Shown: in pieces, positions 6,574 to 13,584 of the stretch
How the letters are laid out: each line of letters opens with the position of its first letter
How positions within the stretch are numbered: the stretch's first letter is position 1
Source of the DNA: CAZPZZ01 sp964591245
Lineage (GTDB): Bacteria; Acidobacteriota; Vicinamibacteria; Vicinamibacterales; UBA8438
Reading direction: 5' to 3'
DNA length: 20,040 nt
Assembly (NCBI GenBank): GCA_964591245.1
Contig: CAZPZZ010000070.1
Coordinates: forward strand, 1 to 20,040
Notes under the pieces: generated by a model
The model's input: the letters and a program-made list of their open reading frames with translations, nothing else
What the model was told of the DNA's origin: nothing
Databases searched by the model: none
Program-made: the position numbers and the translations under genes

Positions 6574-7350
6574 TCACATGCCGATGCTGTGAAATCCGCC
6601 GTCGACTAGCAATACTTCGCCCGTAATACCGCTCGCTCCGGGCCCCAGCAGGAACATGGACGTCTCGGCTACCTCTTCCAAAGTCACACTGCGCCGCAGC
6701 GGAGAACGGTCACGATAATGCGGCATGATTTGACTGAACCCAGCAATGCCCGCTGCCGCAAGCGTCTTGATAGGCCCCGCCGAGACCGCGTTGACTCTGA
6801 TGTTGCGCGGCCCAAGATCCGCCGCAAGGTAACGGACGCCTGCCTCAAGGGCTGCCTTCGCGACCCCCATGACATTGTAATTCGGGATGACGCGCTGGCT
6901 CCCGAGATAGGTCAGCGTGACAATGCTCCCTCCCTCTCGACGCTCCATGAGCGGGGCCGCACCCCGCGCCAGCGCCACGAGAGAGTAGGCACTGACATCG
7001 AGCGCCTGCCCAAAATCCTTGCGGGACGTTTCCCAGAATGGTCTCGACATCGCATCACGTGAGGCAAAGGCCACTGCGTGCACGAGAAAGTCGAGTCCCC
7101 CGTGCGCTCGCTCAACTTCCTTAAAAAGACCATCGATCTGGCGATCATCCGTTACATCGCAAGGCACAATTAGCGGCTCATGCCGTAGCGTCGCCCCCAA
7201 TTTCCGAACATTGGCCTCGAAACGCTCCGTCGCGTACGAAAGCGTGAGTTGTACACCCGCAGCGTCCATTGCCTGCGCAATAGCCCACGCAATCGAGCGT
7301 TTGTTTGCAACCCCAACAACGACACCATGACGGCCTGCAAGATCGGTCAT
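6574..7350 (-). CDS. fabI: Enoyl-[acyl-carrier-protein] reductase (NADH)
   Basis: A 258-residue short-chain dehydrogenase fold enzyme that reduces trans-2-enoyl-ACP, the last step of each fatty-acid elongation round, in the cytoplasm. The FabI-specific cofactor turn GVANKRSIAWAIA (13-25) replaces the usual SDR TGxxxGIG. The active-site set is intact: Tyr148, Tyr158 and Lys165 in the Y-x6-K motif (YNVMGVAK). The length is standard, and these features are those of the triclosan-target FabI rather than FabL or FabV. ATG 7350 is preceded by AGGA with 8 nt spacing. A TTGACG at 7386-7381 could be a -35 box but no good -10 follows. The BON and small membrane genes follow immediately. Confidence 0.95.
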   Translation of the reverse strand: MTDLAGRHGVVVGVANKRSIAWAIAQAMDAAGVQLTLSYATERFEANVRKLGATLRHEPLIVPCDVTDDRQIDGLFKEVERAHGGLDFLVHAVAFASRDAMSRPFWETSRKDFGQALDVSAYSLVALARGAAPLMERREGGSIVTLTYLGSQRVIPNYNVMGVAKAALEAGVRYLAADLGPRNIRVNAVSAGPIKTLAAAGIAGFSQIMPHYRDRSPLRRSVTLEEVAETSMFLLGPGASGITGEVLLVDGGFHSIGM

Positions 7351-7429
7351 CTACGAAATCCTGTAACGCGGGACATGAGCCGTCAACTTCTCGGCGCAGA
7401 CCGTGGATTGACGTAAGGGGACGACAAGG

Positions 7430-8092
7430 CTAGCGAGACCGACTCTTCCCCCGGCTCTTCGAAGACTTCTTGTTGACGCGTTCCGCACGGCCACTCGCTC
7501 CTCTCGTGCGAGGCGGCCGCGAACCGTTCTTCGACTTGCCCGGACGTGGCGACTGGCCATATCCCTCGATCCGGTTGCCATTCGGTTCGCTCCCGGGACG
7601 ACGCTTCCGCGAGGCCTTCCCATTACGATCAACGCCACCATCTTGCCCGCTGTTTTCGCGAATCGTGAAAACTGGCGCCTGCCGAGCCGGAGGCGGAGTA
7701 CCTTCAGGCCGCGCTAACGTGGCTCGAATGAGTGGACGGCGAACCGAGTCGACTCTTGTCACGCCCACAGGAGGCTCGACGACCGGCGGCTCAGGCTCAA
7801 CGGGCGGAGGACTATTCGCCGGGGCAGCCAGGGTTGGTCCTTGAGACACTGACATGCCCTCCTCCGAACCATCCGAACCCGCACTCGACAAGGCGGCGGC
7901 GGCCACCAGCCTAGTCTGCCGGCGTCGCGGAACCCGAGCCGCCTTGTAGGGATGTTCGGTGTCGCATGTCGTACATCGCGTCAACTTCACCTCACTGCCA
8001 ACAAGAGCGACAACGGCGTGATTGGTAACGCGCCGTTCGCGCGGACAGTAGTCATCCACAACATCACCCAGGCGGACCTGGCGCTGTTCCAT
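7430..8092 (-). CDS. Hypothetical protein with N-terminal zinc-ribbon-like domain and basic, disordered tail
   Basis: A 220-residue protein of unknown function. Residues 1-50 look like a compact Zn-binding module: Cys16, His25, Cys40-x2-Cys43 and His47. The middle (about 75-130) is proline-rich, with PPPVEPEPPVVEPPV. The last 70 residues are rich in Arg, Lys, Ser and Gly, suggesting an unstructured nucleic-acid-binding tail. From memory, the N-terminal module is a recurring hypothetical family in Acidobacteriota; I cannot check this. AGAGGG precedes ATG 8092 at a good distance, which supports translation and this start. A perfect 17-nt palindrome lies 25 nt upstream. A role in RNA or DNA binding is inference from composition only. 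Confidence 0.72.
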   Translation of the reverse strand: MEQRQVRLGDVVDDYCPRERRVTNHAVVALVGSEVKLTRCTTCDTEHPYKAARVPRRRQTRLVAAAALSSAGSDGSEEGMSVSQGPTLAAPANSPPPVEPEPPVVEPPVGVTRVDSVRRPLIRATLARPEGTPPPARQAPVFTIRENSGQDGGVDRNGKASRKRRPGSEPNGNRIEGYGQSPRPGKSKNGSRPPRTRGASGRAERVNKKSSKSRGKSRSR

Positions 8093-8116
8093 GAATCCCT
8101 CTCATGTGTTGGACTT

Positions 8117-8133
8117 GTTCCGACTTTCGGAAC
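8117..8133. promoter_or_regulatory. Perfect palindrome, candidate operator
   Basis: GTTCCGACTTTCGGAAC has 7-bp arms matched perfectly around CTT, and begins 25 nt upstream of the zinc-ribbon gene start. Position and symmetry suit a repressor site or 5'-UTR hairpin. The binding protein is unknown. Confidence 0.45.
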
Positions 8134-8431
8134 GCCCCGGCTGTAATCCGATCACCAAAACTCGCGGCAGGCACGAGGATCAACGTCAATCCAAGCCGAG
8201 GCGCAGAGTCAGCATTTTACGCCTCTGTAATAGGTGGCTTTTACACACGCCAAAAACGTCCATCACCCAAAAGCGCGTACCACTCAATCAGGAAGAACGT
8301 CTCGCTGCGCAATGAAAATGGGCGCAACGCAGAACAAAGATAGGCTCTTGGATACCCCCAGCCAACAACCGCCCAAGATTGCTTTGACTGTAACGATGTC
8401 AAGCGTAGGAGTTATTCAGCGGCTACGAGAC

Positions 8432-8452
8432 GTAGTAGAACCATTCTACTAC
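8432..8452. repeat. Perfect inverted repeat downstream of argH
   Basis: GTAGTAGAA and its exact complement TTCTACTAC flank a CCA loop, about 75 nt beyond the argH stop. No U-run follows on either strand, so it is not a classical intrinsic terminator. An overlapping 5-bp hairpin (CTACG-AGA-CGTAG, 8423-8435) would be mutually exclusive with it. Confidence 0.6.
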
Positions 8453-8526
8453 TCCAGTGCCATCCCGTAAACGGTCAAGGTGCTCTTTGCGCTCGACCCA
8501 GATGTTCAGCAACGGCACCGGCCTGA

Positions 8527-9906
8527 CTACGCCTGGGCATCGATCCACTGGCGAACGCTTTCCACGGCCGCGGTCACGGCTTTGGGCGACGTCGATTGCG
8601 GAGTGCGACGAGCTTCGACGGACCCTCGGGCAGTGATGCGCCCGGCAGCCTCCGCGTCCAATTTCTCGTGATACGCCAACCACTCTTCGTGAGACAACGT
8701 GGAAAAATCCCGATTACACGCAACAAGATCTCTCACGATGCGCCCCACAACCTCGTGGGCCTCCCGAAAAGGTACCCCTCGACTCACGAGTAGATCCGCC
8801 ACGTCGGTAGCCAGCGACAACCCTGATGCAGCGGACTCCGCTCGAGCCCCATCCAATGTCAGCGCGCGCACCACAGCTGAGGTCGCGCGAAGCGATGCTA
8901 ACACCGTATCCTCAGCATTGAACACTGCTTCTTTGTCCTCCTGCAGATCCTTGTTATACCCACTGGGAAGTCCCTTCATTGTCGTCAACCATCCCGTGAG
9001 ATGACCAACGACACGACCTGCCTTACCACGAACAAGTTCGAGCGGATCCGGATTCTTCTTCTGAGGCATGAGACTACTACCCGTGGTGACCCCATCCGAC
9101 AGACTGAAAAATCCAAATTCCTCTGTGGTAAACAATACAAGATCTTCGGCTAGCCGGCTCAGATGAACCATGACACCGGCGCATGCATGGAGAAACGTAG
9201 ACACAAAATCACGGTCCGCTGTCGCATCGAGGCTGTTGCTCACGACTTGCGAAAACCCGAGCCGCGCGGCCAGCCAGGAAGTATCCACCTCATAGCTGGT
9301 CCCCGCGATCGCACCCGAACCGAGCGGCAGTGCATCCGCTTCGTCTCGAACGAGCGCCAAACGCCGAAAGTCTCGGCGCAGCGCGGCCGCGTGCGAAAGG
9401 AAGTAATGCGCCACCAGAATCGGCTGGGCTCGACGCAAATGGGTATAAGACGGCATCAGCGAGGCACCTGCCGACTCAGCCTGATCGACTAGCGCATCGA
9501 CCAACGCCACAAGCTCACGCTGGAGCACCGTGCATCGCCGACGAAGGTACAAACGGAGGTCCAGCGAGACTTGCTCATTCCGAGAACGCCCTGTGTGTAG
9601 CCGTTTACCCGCATCTCCAACCCGCTCAATGAGCTGTCGCTCAACAAAGGCGTGGATGTCCTCGTCATCACCATCGACGAATGCCGGGTCTGCATGCGCT
9701 TCCTCACGGATCTCGAGCAGGGCCTGCTGAATAGCGCTCGCGTCCGCGGGCGACAGCACCCCAGCCTCTTTGAGTGCTTCCGCCCACGCCAGACTGCCCA
9801 TGACATCGTCGTCGAACAACCGCCGGTCGAAACTGAACGACGCCTGAAACTCGAAGACCTCCGCGTCGGGCGGCACATCGAACCGCCCCGACCACAAATG
9901 AGTCAT
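8527..9906 (-). CDS. argH: Argininosuccinate lyase
   Basis: A 459-residue enzyme that splits argininosuccinate into arginine and fumarate, the final step of arginine synthesis. It carries the fumarase/aspartase superfamily signature GSSLMPQKKNPD (276-287), with the catalytic serine loop, plus HTGRSRNEQ (104-112) and YTHLRRAQP (154-162). Length is normal. Its ATG shares one base with the argG stop (TGATG), so it is coupled to argG and is the last gene of the argR-argG-argH operon. Confidence 0.97.
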   Translation of the reverse strand: MTHLWSGRFDVPPDAEVFEFQASFSFDRRLFDDDVMGSLAWAEALKEAGVLSPADASAIQQALLEIREEAHADPAFVDGDDEDIHAFVERQLIERVGDAGKRLHTGRSRNEQVSLDLRLYLRRRCTVLQRELVALVDALVDQAESAGASLMPSYTHLRRAQPILVAHYFLSHAAALRRDFRRLALVRDEADALPLGSGAIAGTSYEVDTSWLAARLGFSQVVSNSLDATADRDFVSTFLHACAGVMVHLSRLAEDLVLFTTEEFGFFSLSDGVTTGSSLMPQKKNPDPLELVRGKAGRVVGHLTGWLTTMKGLPSGYNKDLQEDKEAVFNAEDTVLASLRATSAVVRALTLDGARAESAASGLSLATDVADLLVSRGVPFREAHEVVGRIVRDLVACNRDFSTLSHEEWLAYHEKLDAEAAGRITARGSVEARRTPQSTSPKAVTAAVESVRQWIDAQA

Positions 9907-11141
9907 CAGGAATCCGACTCCACACCAGTCGCAGTCCCGGACGTTACTTCCGTCGAGACTTTCTTTTCTTCGGCCAATTCAACCGGCAGCCCCCAAATCT
10001 TGATGAAGCCTTCGGCCGCTCCGTGATCGAATTGATCTCCCTCGTCGTACGTGGCGAGCGATTCTTCGTAAAGGCCATACGGTGATTTTCGACCGACAAC
10101 CTGACAATGTCCCTTGAAGAGCTTGAGCCGGACCGAACCGGTCACACTCTGCTGAACGTCACCGACCAGGGCATCGATAGCCCGACGCGTTGGCGTGAAC
10201 CACAGGCCATTGTAGATAAGGTCCGCATAGATTGATGACAACCCGGATTTGATCCGCTCCAAATCACGAGGAATCACTAAGCTCTCAAGCTCTCGGTGCG
10301 CAGCATGGAGCACCACCGCCGCCGGGGCCTCGTAAATCTCCCGGGATTTGATTCCCACGAGTCGATTCTCCACCATATCGATGCGACCAACCCCATGTGC
10401 ACCAGCGATAGTTTCGAGGCTACCAATCAGCTCAACCAACGGCATAGCGACCCCGTTGATCGCGGTGGGCACACCCTGCTCAAACGCCACCTCGACGGAA
10501 GCCGGTAGATCGGGCGCATCGGCTGGCGCCTTGGTCAAGGTGTACACCTCTTCGGGCGGCTCGGTCCACGGGTCCTCAAGCACCCCACATTCGATGGACT
10601 TACCCCAGAGATTGGAGTCCGTACTGTACGGACTATCCACGGTCGCCGGCACCGGAATCCCACGCTCCTTCGCATAGGCGATCTCGGCTGGGCGCGACAT
10701 TCCCCATTCTCGCGCTGGTCCGATCACCTTGATGCCCCGGTTCAATGCCCTGGCCGACACGTCGATTCGCACCTGATCGTTACCCTTTCCGGTGCATCCA
10801 TGAGCAATAGTTCCGGCCGATTCCATTTCTGCAATCTCGACAAGTCTCCTCGCGATCAAGGGACGCCCCAACGCGGTCGCAAGTGGATACTGCCCTTCGT
10901 AGAGCGCTGCCGCCTGTAGCGCTGGCAGCACGTAATCTTTAGCGAACTCGGCGCGCACATCGAGCACATGACACCGCACGGCGCCGACCGCCATCGCGCG
11001 CTCGCGCACATCATCAAGCTCCTTGCCCTGGCCAAGATCTAATGTGACCGCCACAATCTCTGCTTCGTACTTTTCGGCCAACCACGGAATTGCCACAGAC
11101 GTGTCCAGGCCACCCGAATAGGCGAGTACGATCCGTTCCAT
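9906..11141 (-). CDS. argG: Argininosuccinate synthase
   Basis: A 411-residue enzyme joining citrulline and aspartate with ATP, forming argininosuccinate. The PP-loop ATP-binding motif AYSGGLDTS lies at residues 7-15, and the conserved HGCTGKGNDQVR segment is present near 120. Length is full for the family. It starts 15 nt after argR and shares its transcript. The Shine-Dalgarno region is an unusually long run of GAGGA repeats that overlaps the argR stop codon. A short acidic tail (residues about 390-411) with no motif ends the protein. Confidence 0.97.
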   Translation of the reverse strand: MERIVLAYSGGLDTSVAIPWLAEKYEAEIVAVTLDLGQGKELDDVRERAMAVGAVRCHVLDVRAEFAKDYVLPALQAAALYEGQYPLATALGRPLIARRLVEIAEMESAGTIAHGCTGKGNDQVRIDVSARALNRGIKVIGPAREWGMSRPAEIAYAKERGIPVPATVDSPYSTDSNLWGKSIECGVLEDPWTEPPEEVYTLTKAPADAPDLPASVEVAFEQGVPTAINGVAMPLVELIGSLETIAGAHGVGRIDMVENRLVGIKSREIYEAPAAVVLHAAHRELESLVIPRDLERIKSGLSSIYADLIYNGLWFTPTRRAIDALVGDVQQSVTGSVRLKLFKGHCQVVGRKSPYGLYEESLATYDEGDQFDHGAAEGFIKIWGLPVELAEEKKVSTEVTSGTATGVESDS

Positions 11142-11143
11142 TT

Positions 11144-11158
11144 TCCTCTCCTCTCCTC
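11144..11158 (-). promoter_or_regulatory. Extended GAGGA-repeat ribosome binding site of argG
   Basis: The minus strand reads GAGGAGAGGAGAGGA and then AAATG, giving three staggered Shine-Dalgarno options. It overlaps the argR stop (11159-11157), suggesting coupled and strong initiation of argG relative to argR. Confidence 0.65.
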
Positions 11159-11609
11159 ACCCCTTCGCCCACTGCTCCATGCGCCGTTCAAGCGCCTTGG
11201 CCTCCCGCGGCGTGCGGGCAATCACCAAGATCGTGTCATCCCCAGCCACAGTGCCAACCATCTCAGGCCATGGAGCCTGATCAAGAGCGGACGCCAGTGG
11301 TGGTGCCTGTCCAGGATCGGTTCGTAATACAAGCAACTGTTGCACACGTTCTGCGCGCCGGAGATATTCCCGGATGGCTCGCCGGACCCGGCTAACCGCC
11401 TCCGTCGTCGATGGAAACTCGTCGCGCGCGATCTGATATGCACCATCCGACGCACGCTTGACGAGACCGAGTTCCTTGACGTCCCGGGAAATCGTGGCCT
11501 GAGTCGCCACAATCCCCCGTGTGGCCAGCTCCTGCCGAAGCGCATCCTGACTGCGGACGGTGCTACGCGCGACGATCTCGAGGATGGCAGATTGACGATA
11601 GGATTTCAT
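11157..11609 (-). CDS. argR: Arginine repressor
   Basis: A 150-residue ArgR/AhrC-family regulator. It has an N-terminal winged helix (about 1-65), with the family's TQATISRDVKELGLVK recognition segment, and a C-terminal arginine-binding, hexamerising domain (about 80-150) containing the GTVAGDDTILVI core. The start was placed at ATG 11609 (MKSYRQSAIL), which gives the normal family length. The open frame extends to ATG 11657, but that extra stretch covers the predicted -10 box. It leads the argR-argG-argH operon. A sequence resembling the argC ARG boxes covers its start codon, so autoregulation is likely. Confidence 0.94.
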   Translation of the reverse strand: MKSYRQSAILEIVARSTVRSQDALRQELATRGIVATQATISRDVKELGLVKRASDGAYQIARDEFPSTTEAVSRVRRAIREYLRRAERVQQLLVLRTDPGQAPPLASALDQAPWPEMVGTVAGDDTILVIARTPREAKALERRMEQWAKG

Positions 11610-11617
11610 ACTTATAC
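11606..11617 (-). promoter_or_regulatory. Candidate ARG box at the argR start
   Basis: Minus-strand GTATAAGTATGA matches the argC-side box GTATAAATATAC at 9 of 12 positions and covers the argR initiation codon, just past the predicted transcription start. The AT-rich stretch at 11618-11638 may hold a second, weaker box. Confidence 0.5.
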
Positions 11618-11628
11618 ATATTATTGAA

Positions 11629-11657
11629 TTAACATACATCGCCTGGCAATCTGTCAA
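11629..11657 (-). promoter_or_regulatory. Predicted promoter of argR-argG-argH
   Basis: TTGACA (11657-11652), a perfect -35, is followed after 17 nt by TGTTAA (11634-11629). TATGTT at 15-nt spacing is an alternative -10. The predicted transcription start falls near 11622, next to the candidate ARG box. Confidence 0.55.
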
Positions 11658-11689
11658 GCCATAACCAATAGCTTTAATCAGTTAATCGA

Positions 11690-11718
11690 TTGACCGGGAC
11701 TCGAGAGAAATGTATAAA
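11690..11718 (+). promoter_or_regulatory. Predicted promoter of argC-argF operon
   Basis: TTGACC (11690-11695) and TATAAA (11713-11718) are separated by 17 nt, a good sigma-70 fit. Transcription would start near 11725, about 20 nt before argC. The -10 box lies inside the first ARG box, a standard arrangement for steric repression by ArgR. Confidence 0.65.
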
Positions 11719-11723
11719 TAAAC
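11712..11723 (+). promoter_or_regulatory. Candidate ARG box 1
   Basis: GTATAAATAAAC, with one mismatch from dyad symmetry, overlaps the predicted -10 of argC. It lies exactly 20 nt (two helical turns) upstream of box 2, a spacing close to that of tandem ARG boxes bound by an ArgR hexamer. Confidence 0.6.
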
Positions 11724-11731
11724 CTGTTTAG

Positions 11732-11743
11732 GTATAAATATAC
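11732..11743 (+). promoter_or_regulatory. Candidate ARG box 2
   Basis: GTATAAATATAC, a dyad with perfect 5-bp arms around AA, ends one base before the argC start codon. Paired with box 1, it would place ArgR over the transcription start and initiation region. Confidence 0.62.
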
Positions 11744-11744
11744 G

Positions 11745-12737
11745 ATGCCAACGACGACCACTATTGGAATCGCCGGAGCGACCGGATACGCCGGTCAAGA
11801 ACTGATCAGGCTCGGAGCCCGACATCCAGGGATCCGCATAGGCGCGGCCATGGCGTCGGGGACCTCGGGTAGCGCGCGGTCCTTGCCGGCCCTGTCCCAT
11901 CTCTGGAATGGCAATATCGAACCACTCTCGGTCGACCGGCTCGCAGCAGAATGCGACACCGTATTCCTCACGCTTCCAGACTCCGTCGCGGCACAGATCG
12001 GACCGGCACTTGTGGCGCAGGGAGTGCGCGTTTTCGATTTGTCAGGTACATTCCGTCTACGAGATCCAACACAGCGTCATCACTGGTACCCTGCCACTCC
12101 AGACTTGGACACACCGGTCGTATACGGATTGACGGAGTACGCACGGGCCGCTTTACCGGAGGCACGGCTCGTCGCCTGCCCAGGTTGCTACCCCACGGCG
12201 GCTTTACTCGCGTTGCGCCCGCTACACGACGCTGGCTCGATCCAAGGCGATGTGATCATTGATGCCAAATCTGGAATCTCCGGAGCTGGAAAGACGCCCA
12301 GCGAACGCACCCACTTCTCGGAGTGTCATGGCAGCGTAGCCGCCTATAGCGTTCTCGGGCATCGGCACGGGGCTGAGATTGAGCAGGAACTGGGCCGCGA
12401 GGCAACCTTTACCCCACACCTCGTTCCTCTAGACCGCGGCATCCTCGAAACGATCTACGTCAGGACCGCCGCAGGCGTGACAGAGAGCCAGATCGCGTCT
12501 ATTTTCCAACGTACCTACGAACACGCTCCATTTGTCCGAGTGGTCGGAAACGCGCTTCCTGAGATCAAACATGTCGTACACACCAATTTCTGCGACATCG
12601 GCTGGCAGTTCGACGCCTCAACATCAAGGCTGGTGATCGTTGCGTGTCTCGACAACCTGGTCAAAGGTGCGGCCGGACAAGCCATACAGAATCTGAATGT
12701 CGCTCTCGGATTCGACGAAACAACAGGATTGACATGA
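11745..12737 (+). CDS. argC: N-acetyl-gamma-glutamyl-phosphate reductase
   Basis: A 330-residue NADPH-dependent enzyme, the third step of arginine synthesis. The dinucleotide-binding GATGYAG motif lies at 11-17 and the catalytic Cys148 sits in CPGCYPT (family form NPGCYPT). It is the first gene of the plus-strand arginine operon. Only a weak AGG, 11 nt before ATG 11745, serves as a Shine-Dalgarno, perhaps because that space is occupied by an ARG box. Its stop overlaps the argB start (ATGA). Confidence 0.97.
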   Translation: MPTTTTIGIAGATGYAGQELIRLGARHPGIRIGAAMASGTSGSARSLPALSHLWNGNIEPLSVDRLAAECDTVFLTLPDSVAAQIGPALVAQGVRVFDLSGTFRLRDPTQRHHWYPATPDLDTPVVYGLTEYARAALPEARLVACPGCYPTAALLALRPLHDAGSIQGDVIIDAKSGISGAGKTPSERTHFSECHGSVAAYSVLGHRHGAEIEQELGREATFTPHLVPLDRGILETIYVRTAAGVTESQIASIFQRTYEHAPFVRVVGNALPEIKHVVHTNFCDIGWQFDASTSRLVIVACLDNLVKGAAGQAIQNLNVALGFDETTGLT

Positions 12738-13570
12738 CTGAGCGCGCGCCAGTGATCCTGAAAATTGGAGGTGAGTTACTCGCCGACGCTACCCGTCGCC
12801 ACCGCACGGCAACGGCCATTCGCCGGCTGGCCGCCGCCGGCCCCCTTGTCGTCGTGCATGGCGGAGGACGAGAAGTCGACGCCGCCCTCGCCACACACGG
12901 AATCGAGAAACAAGCCATCGATGGCTTGCGGATAACCGATGCAAGCACGCTTGAGGTCGTGGTTCGCATGCTTGCGGGACAAGTCAATACACGCCTCGTG
13001 GCGGCGGTCAGACACCTAAACGTTGCCGCAGTGGGACTTACGGCCGCCGACACAGGGGTTGCAGTGATACACCGGGCCGCTCCCTACGTCGCCGCCAATG
13101 GGCGTGTCGTAGACCTAGGATTCGTCGGAGAACCGACCGGGCAGGATCGTCCTGCACTCTTGGACACACTCTACCGCAACGGCTTCGTCCCCCTCGTCGC
13201 GAGCATCGGAGTCGACAATGGACAGTTACTCAACGTCAATGCCGATACATTGGCTGGATATCTAGCCGGGCGTCTTGGCGCGACACGACTACTGATCGCG
13301 GGCGGCACGGCTGGGGTACTCGACAGTGATGGCAGTACGATTCCCACAGTCGATGACACACTCTTGCAGGCATTGATCGCCGACGGCCGCGCCAATGCAG
13401 GAATGGTCGCCAAACTCATGGCGTGTGTGGAAGCCCGGCGCGCCGGAATCAACCGCGTGGATATTGTCGACGGCACCGCGGGAACCGATTTCGACAAGAA
13501 CGCGGGCACGCAGATCGTCGCAAGCGAGTTTAACAACACCACTGATCAACGGCGCCCGCAGGCGAACTGA
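12734..13570 (+). CDS. argB: Acetylglutamate kinase
   Basis: A 278-residue amino-acid kinase that phosphorylates N-acetylglutamate. Visible are the phosphate-binding KIGGELL (10-16), the substrate loop HGGGREVD (42-49), LRITDAS near 65, and NVNADTLAG in the C-terminal half. The start at ATG 12734 overlaps the argC stop (12735-12737) as ATGA and gives the family N-terminus; the frame stays open further upstream only inside argC. The protein lacks the long N-terminal helix typical of arginine-inhibited hexameric NAGK, so feedback control may be weak, with ArgR doing the regulation; this is inference. Confidence 0.96.
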   Translation: MTERAPVILKIGGELLADATRRHRTATAIRRLAAAGPLVVVHGGGREVDAALATHGIEKQAIDGLRITDASTLEVVVRMLAGQVNTRLVAAVRHLNVAAVGLTAADTGVAVIHRAAPYVAANGRVVDLGFVGEPTGQDRPALLDTLYRNGFVPLVASIGVDNGQLLNVNADTLAGYLAGRLGATRLLIAGGTAGVLDSDGSTIPTVDDTLLQALIADGRANAGMVAKLMACVEARRAGINRVDIVDGTAGTDFDKNAGTQIVASEFNNTTDQRRPQAN

Positions 13571-13584
13571 ACCCCGGAACGGAA

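Larger units (their letters stand above)
8093..8526. other. Intergenic region without a supported gene; contains two hairpins
   Basis: About 430 nt between argH and the zinc-ribbon gene. Open frames here lack Shine-Dalgarno sites, protein-like composition and coding-type third-position bias. It holds the palindrome at 8117-8133, the hairpin at 8432-8452 and a TTGAC/GTCAA dyad (8384-8388 with 8398-8402). It must contain the promoter of the zinc-ribbon gene, but I see no convincing -35/-10 pair, and no U-tract terminator for argRGH. Confidence 0.6.

Noticed and set aside
7351..7641. 96-residue minus-strand frame overlapping the end of the zinc-ribbon gene
   Set aside because: Out of frame with the supported gene, Arg/Ser-rich shadow composition and no ribosome site; the frame with the Cys motif and good Shine-Dalgarno is preferred.
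8311..8470. Short plus-strand ORF starting MKMGATQNK in the intergenic region
   Set aside because: No Shine-Dalgarno, third positions only about half GC, and it runs through the hairpin at 8432-8452, which explains its Tyr-Tyr-Ser end.
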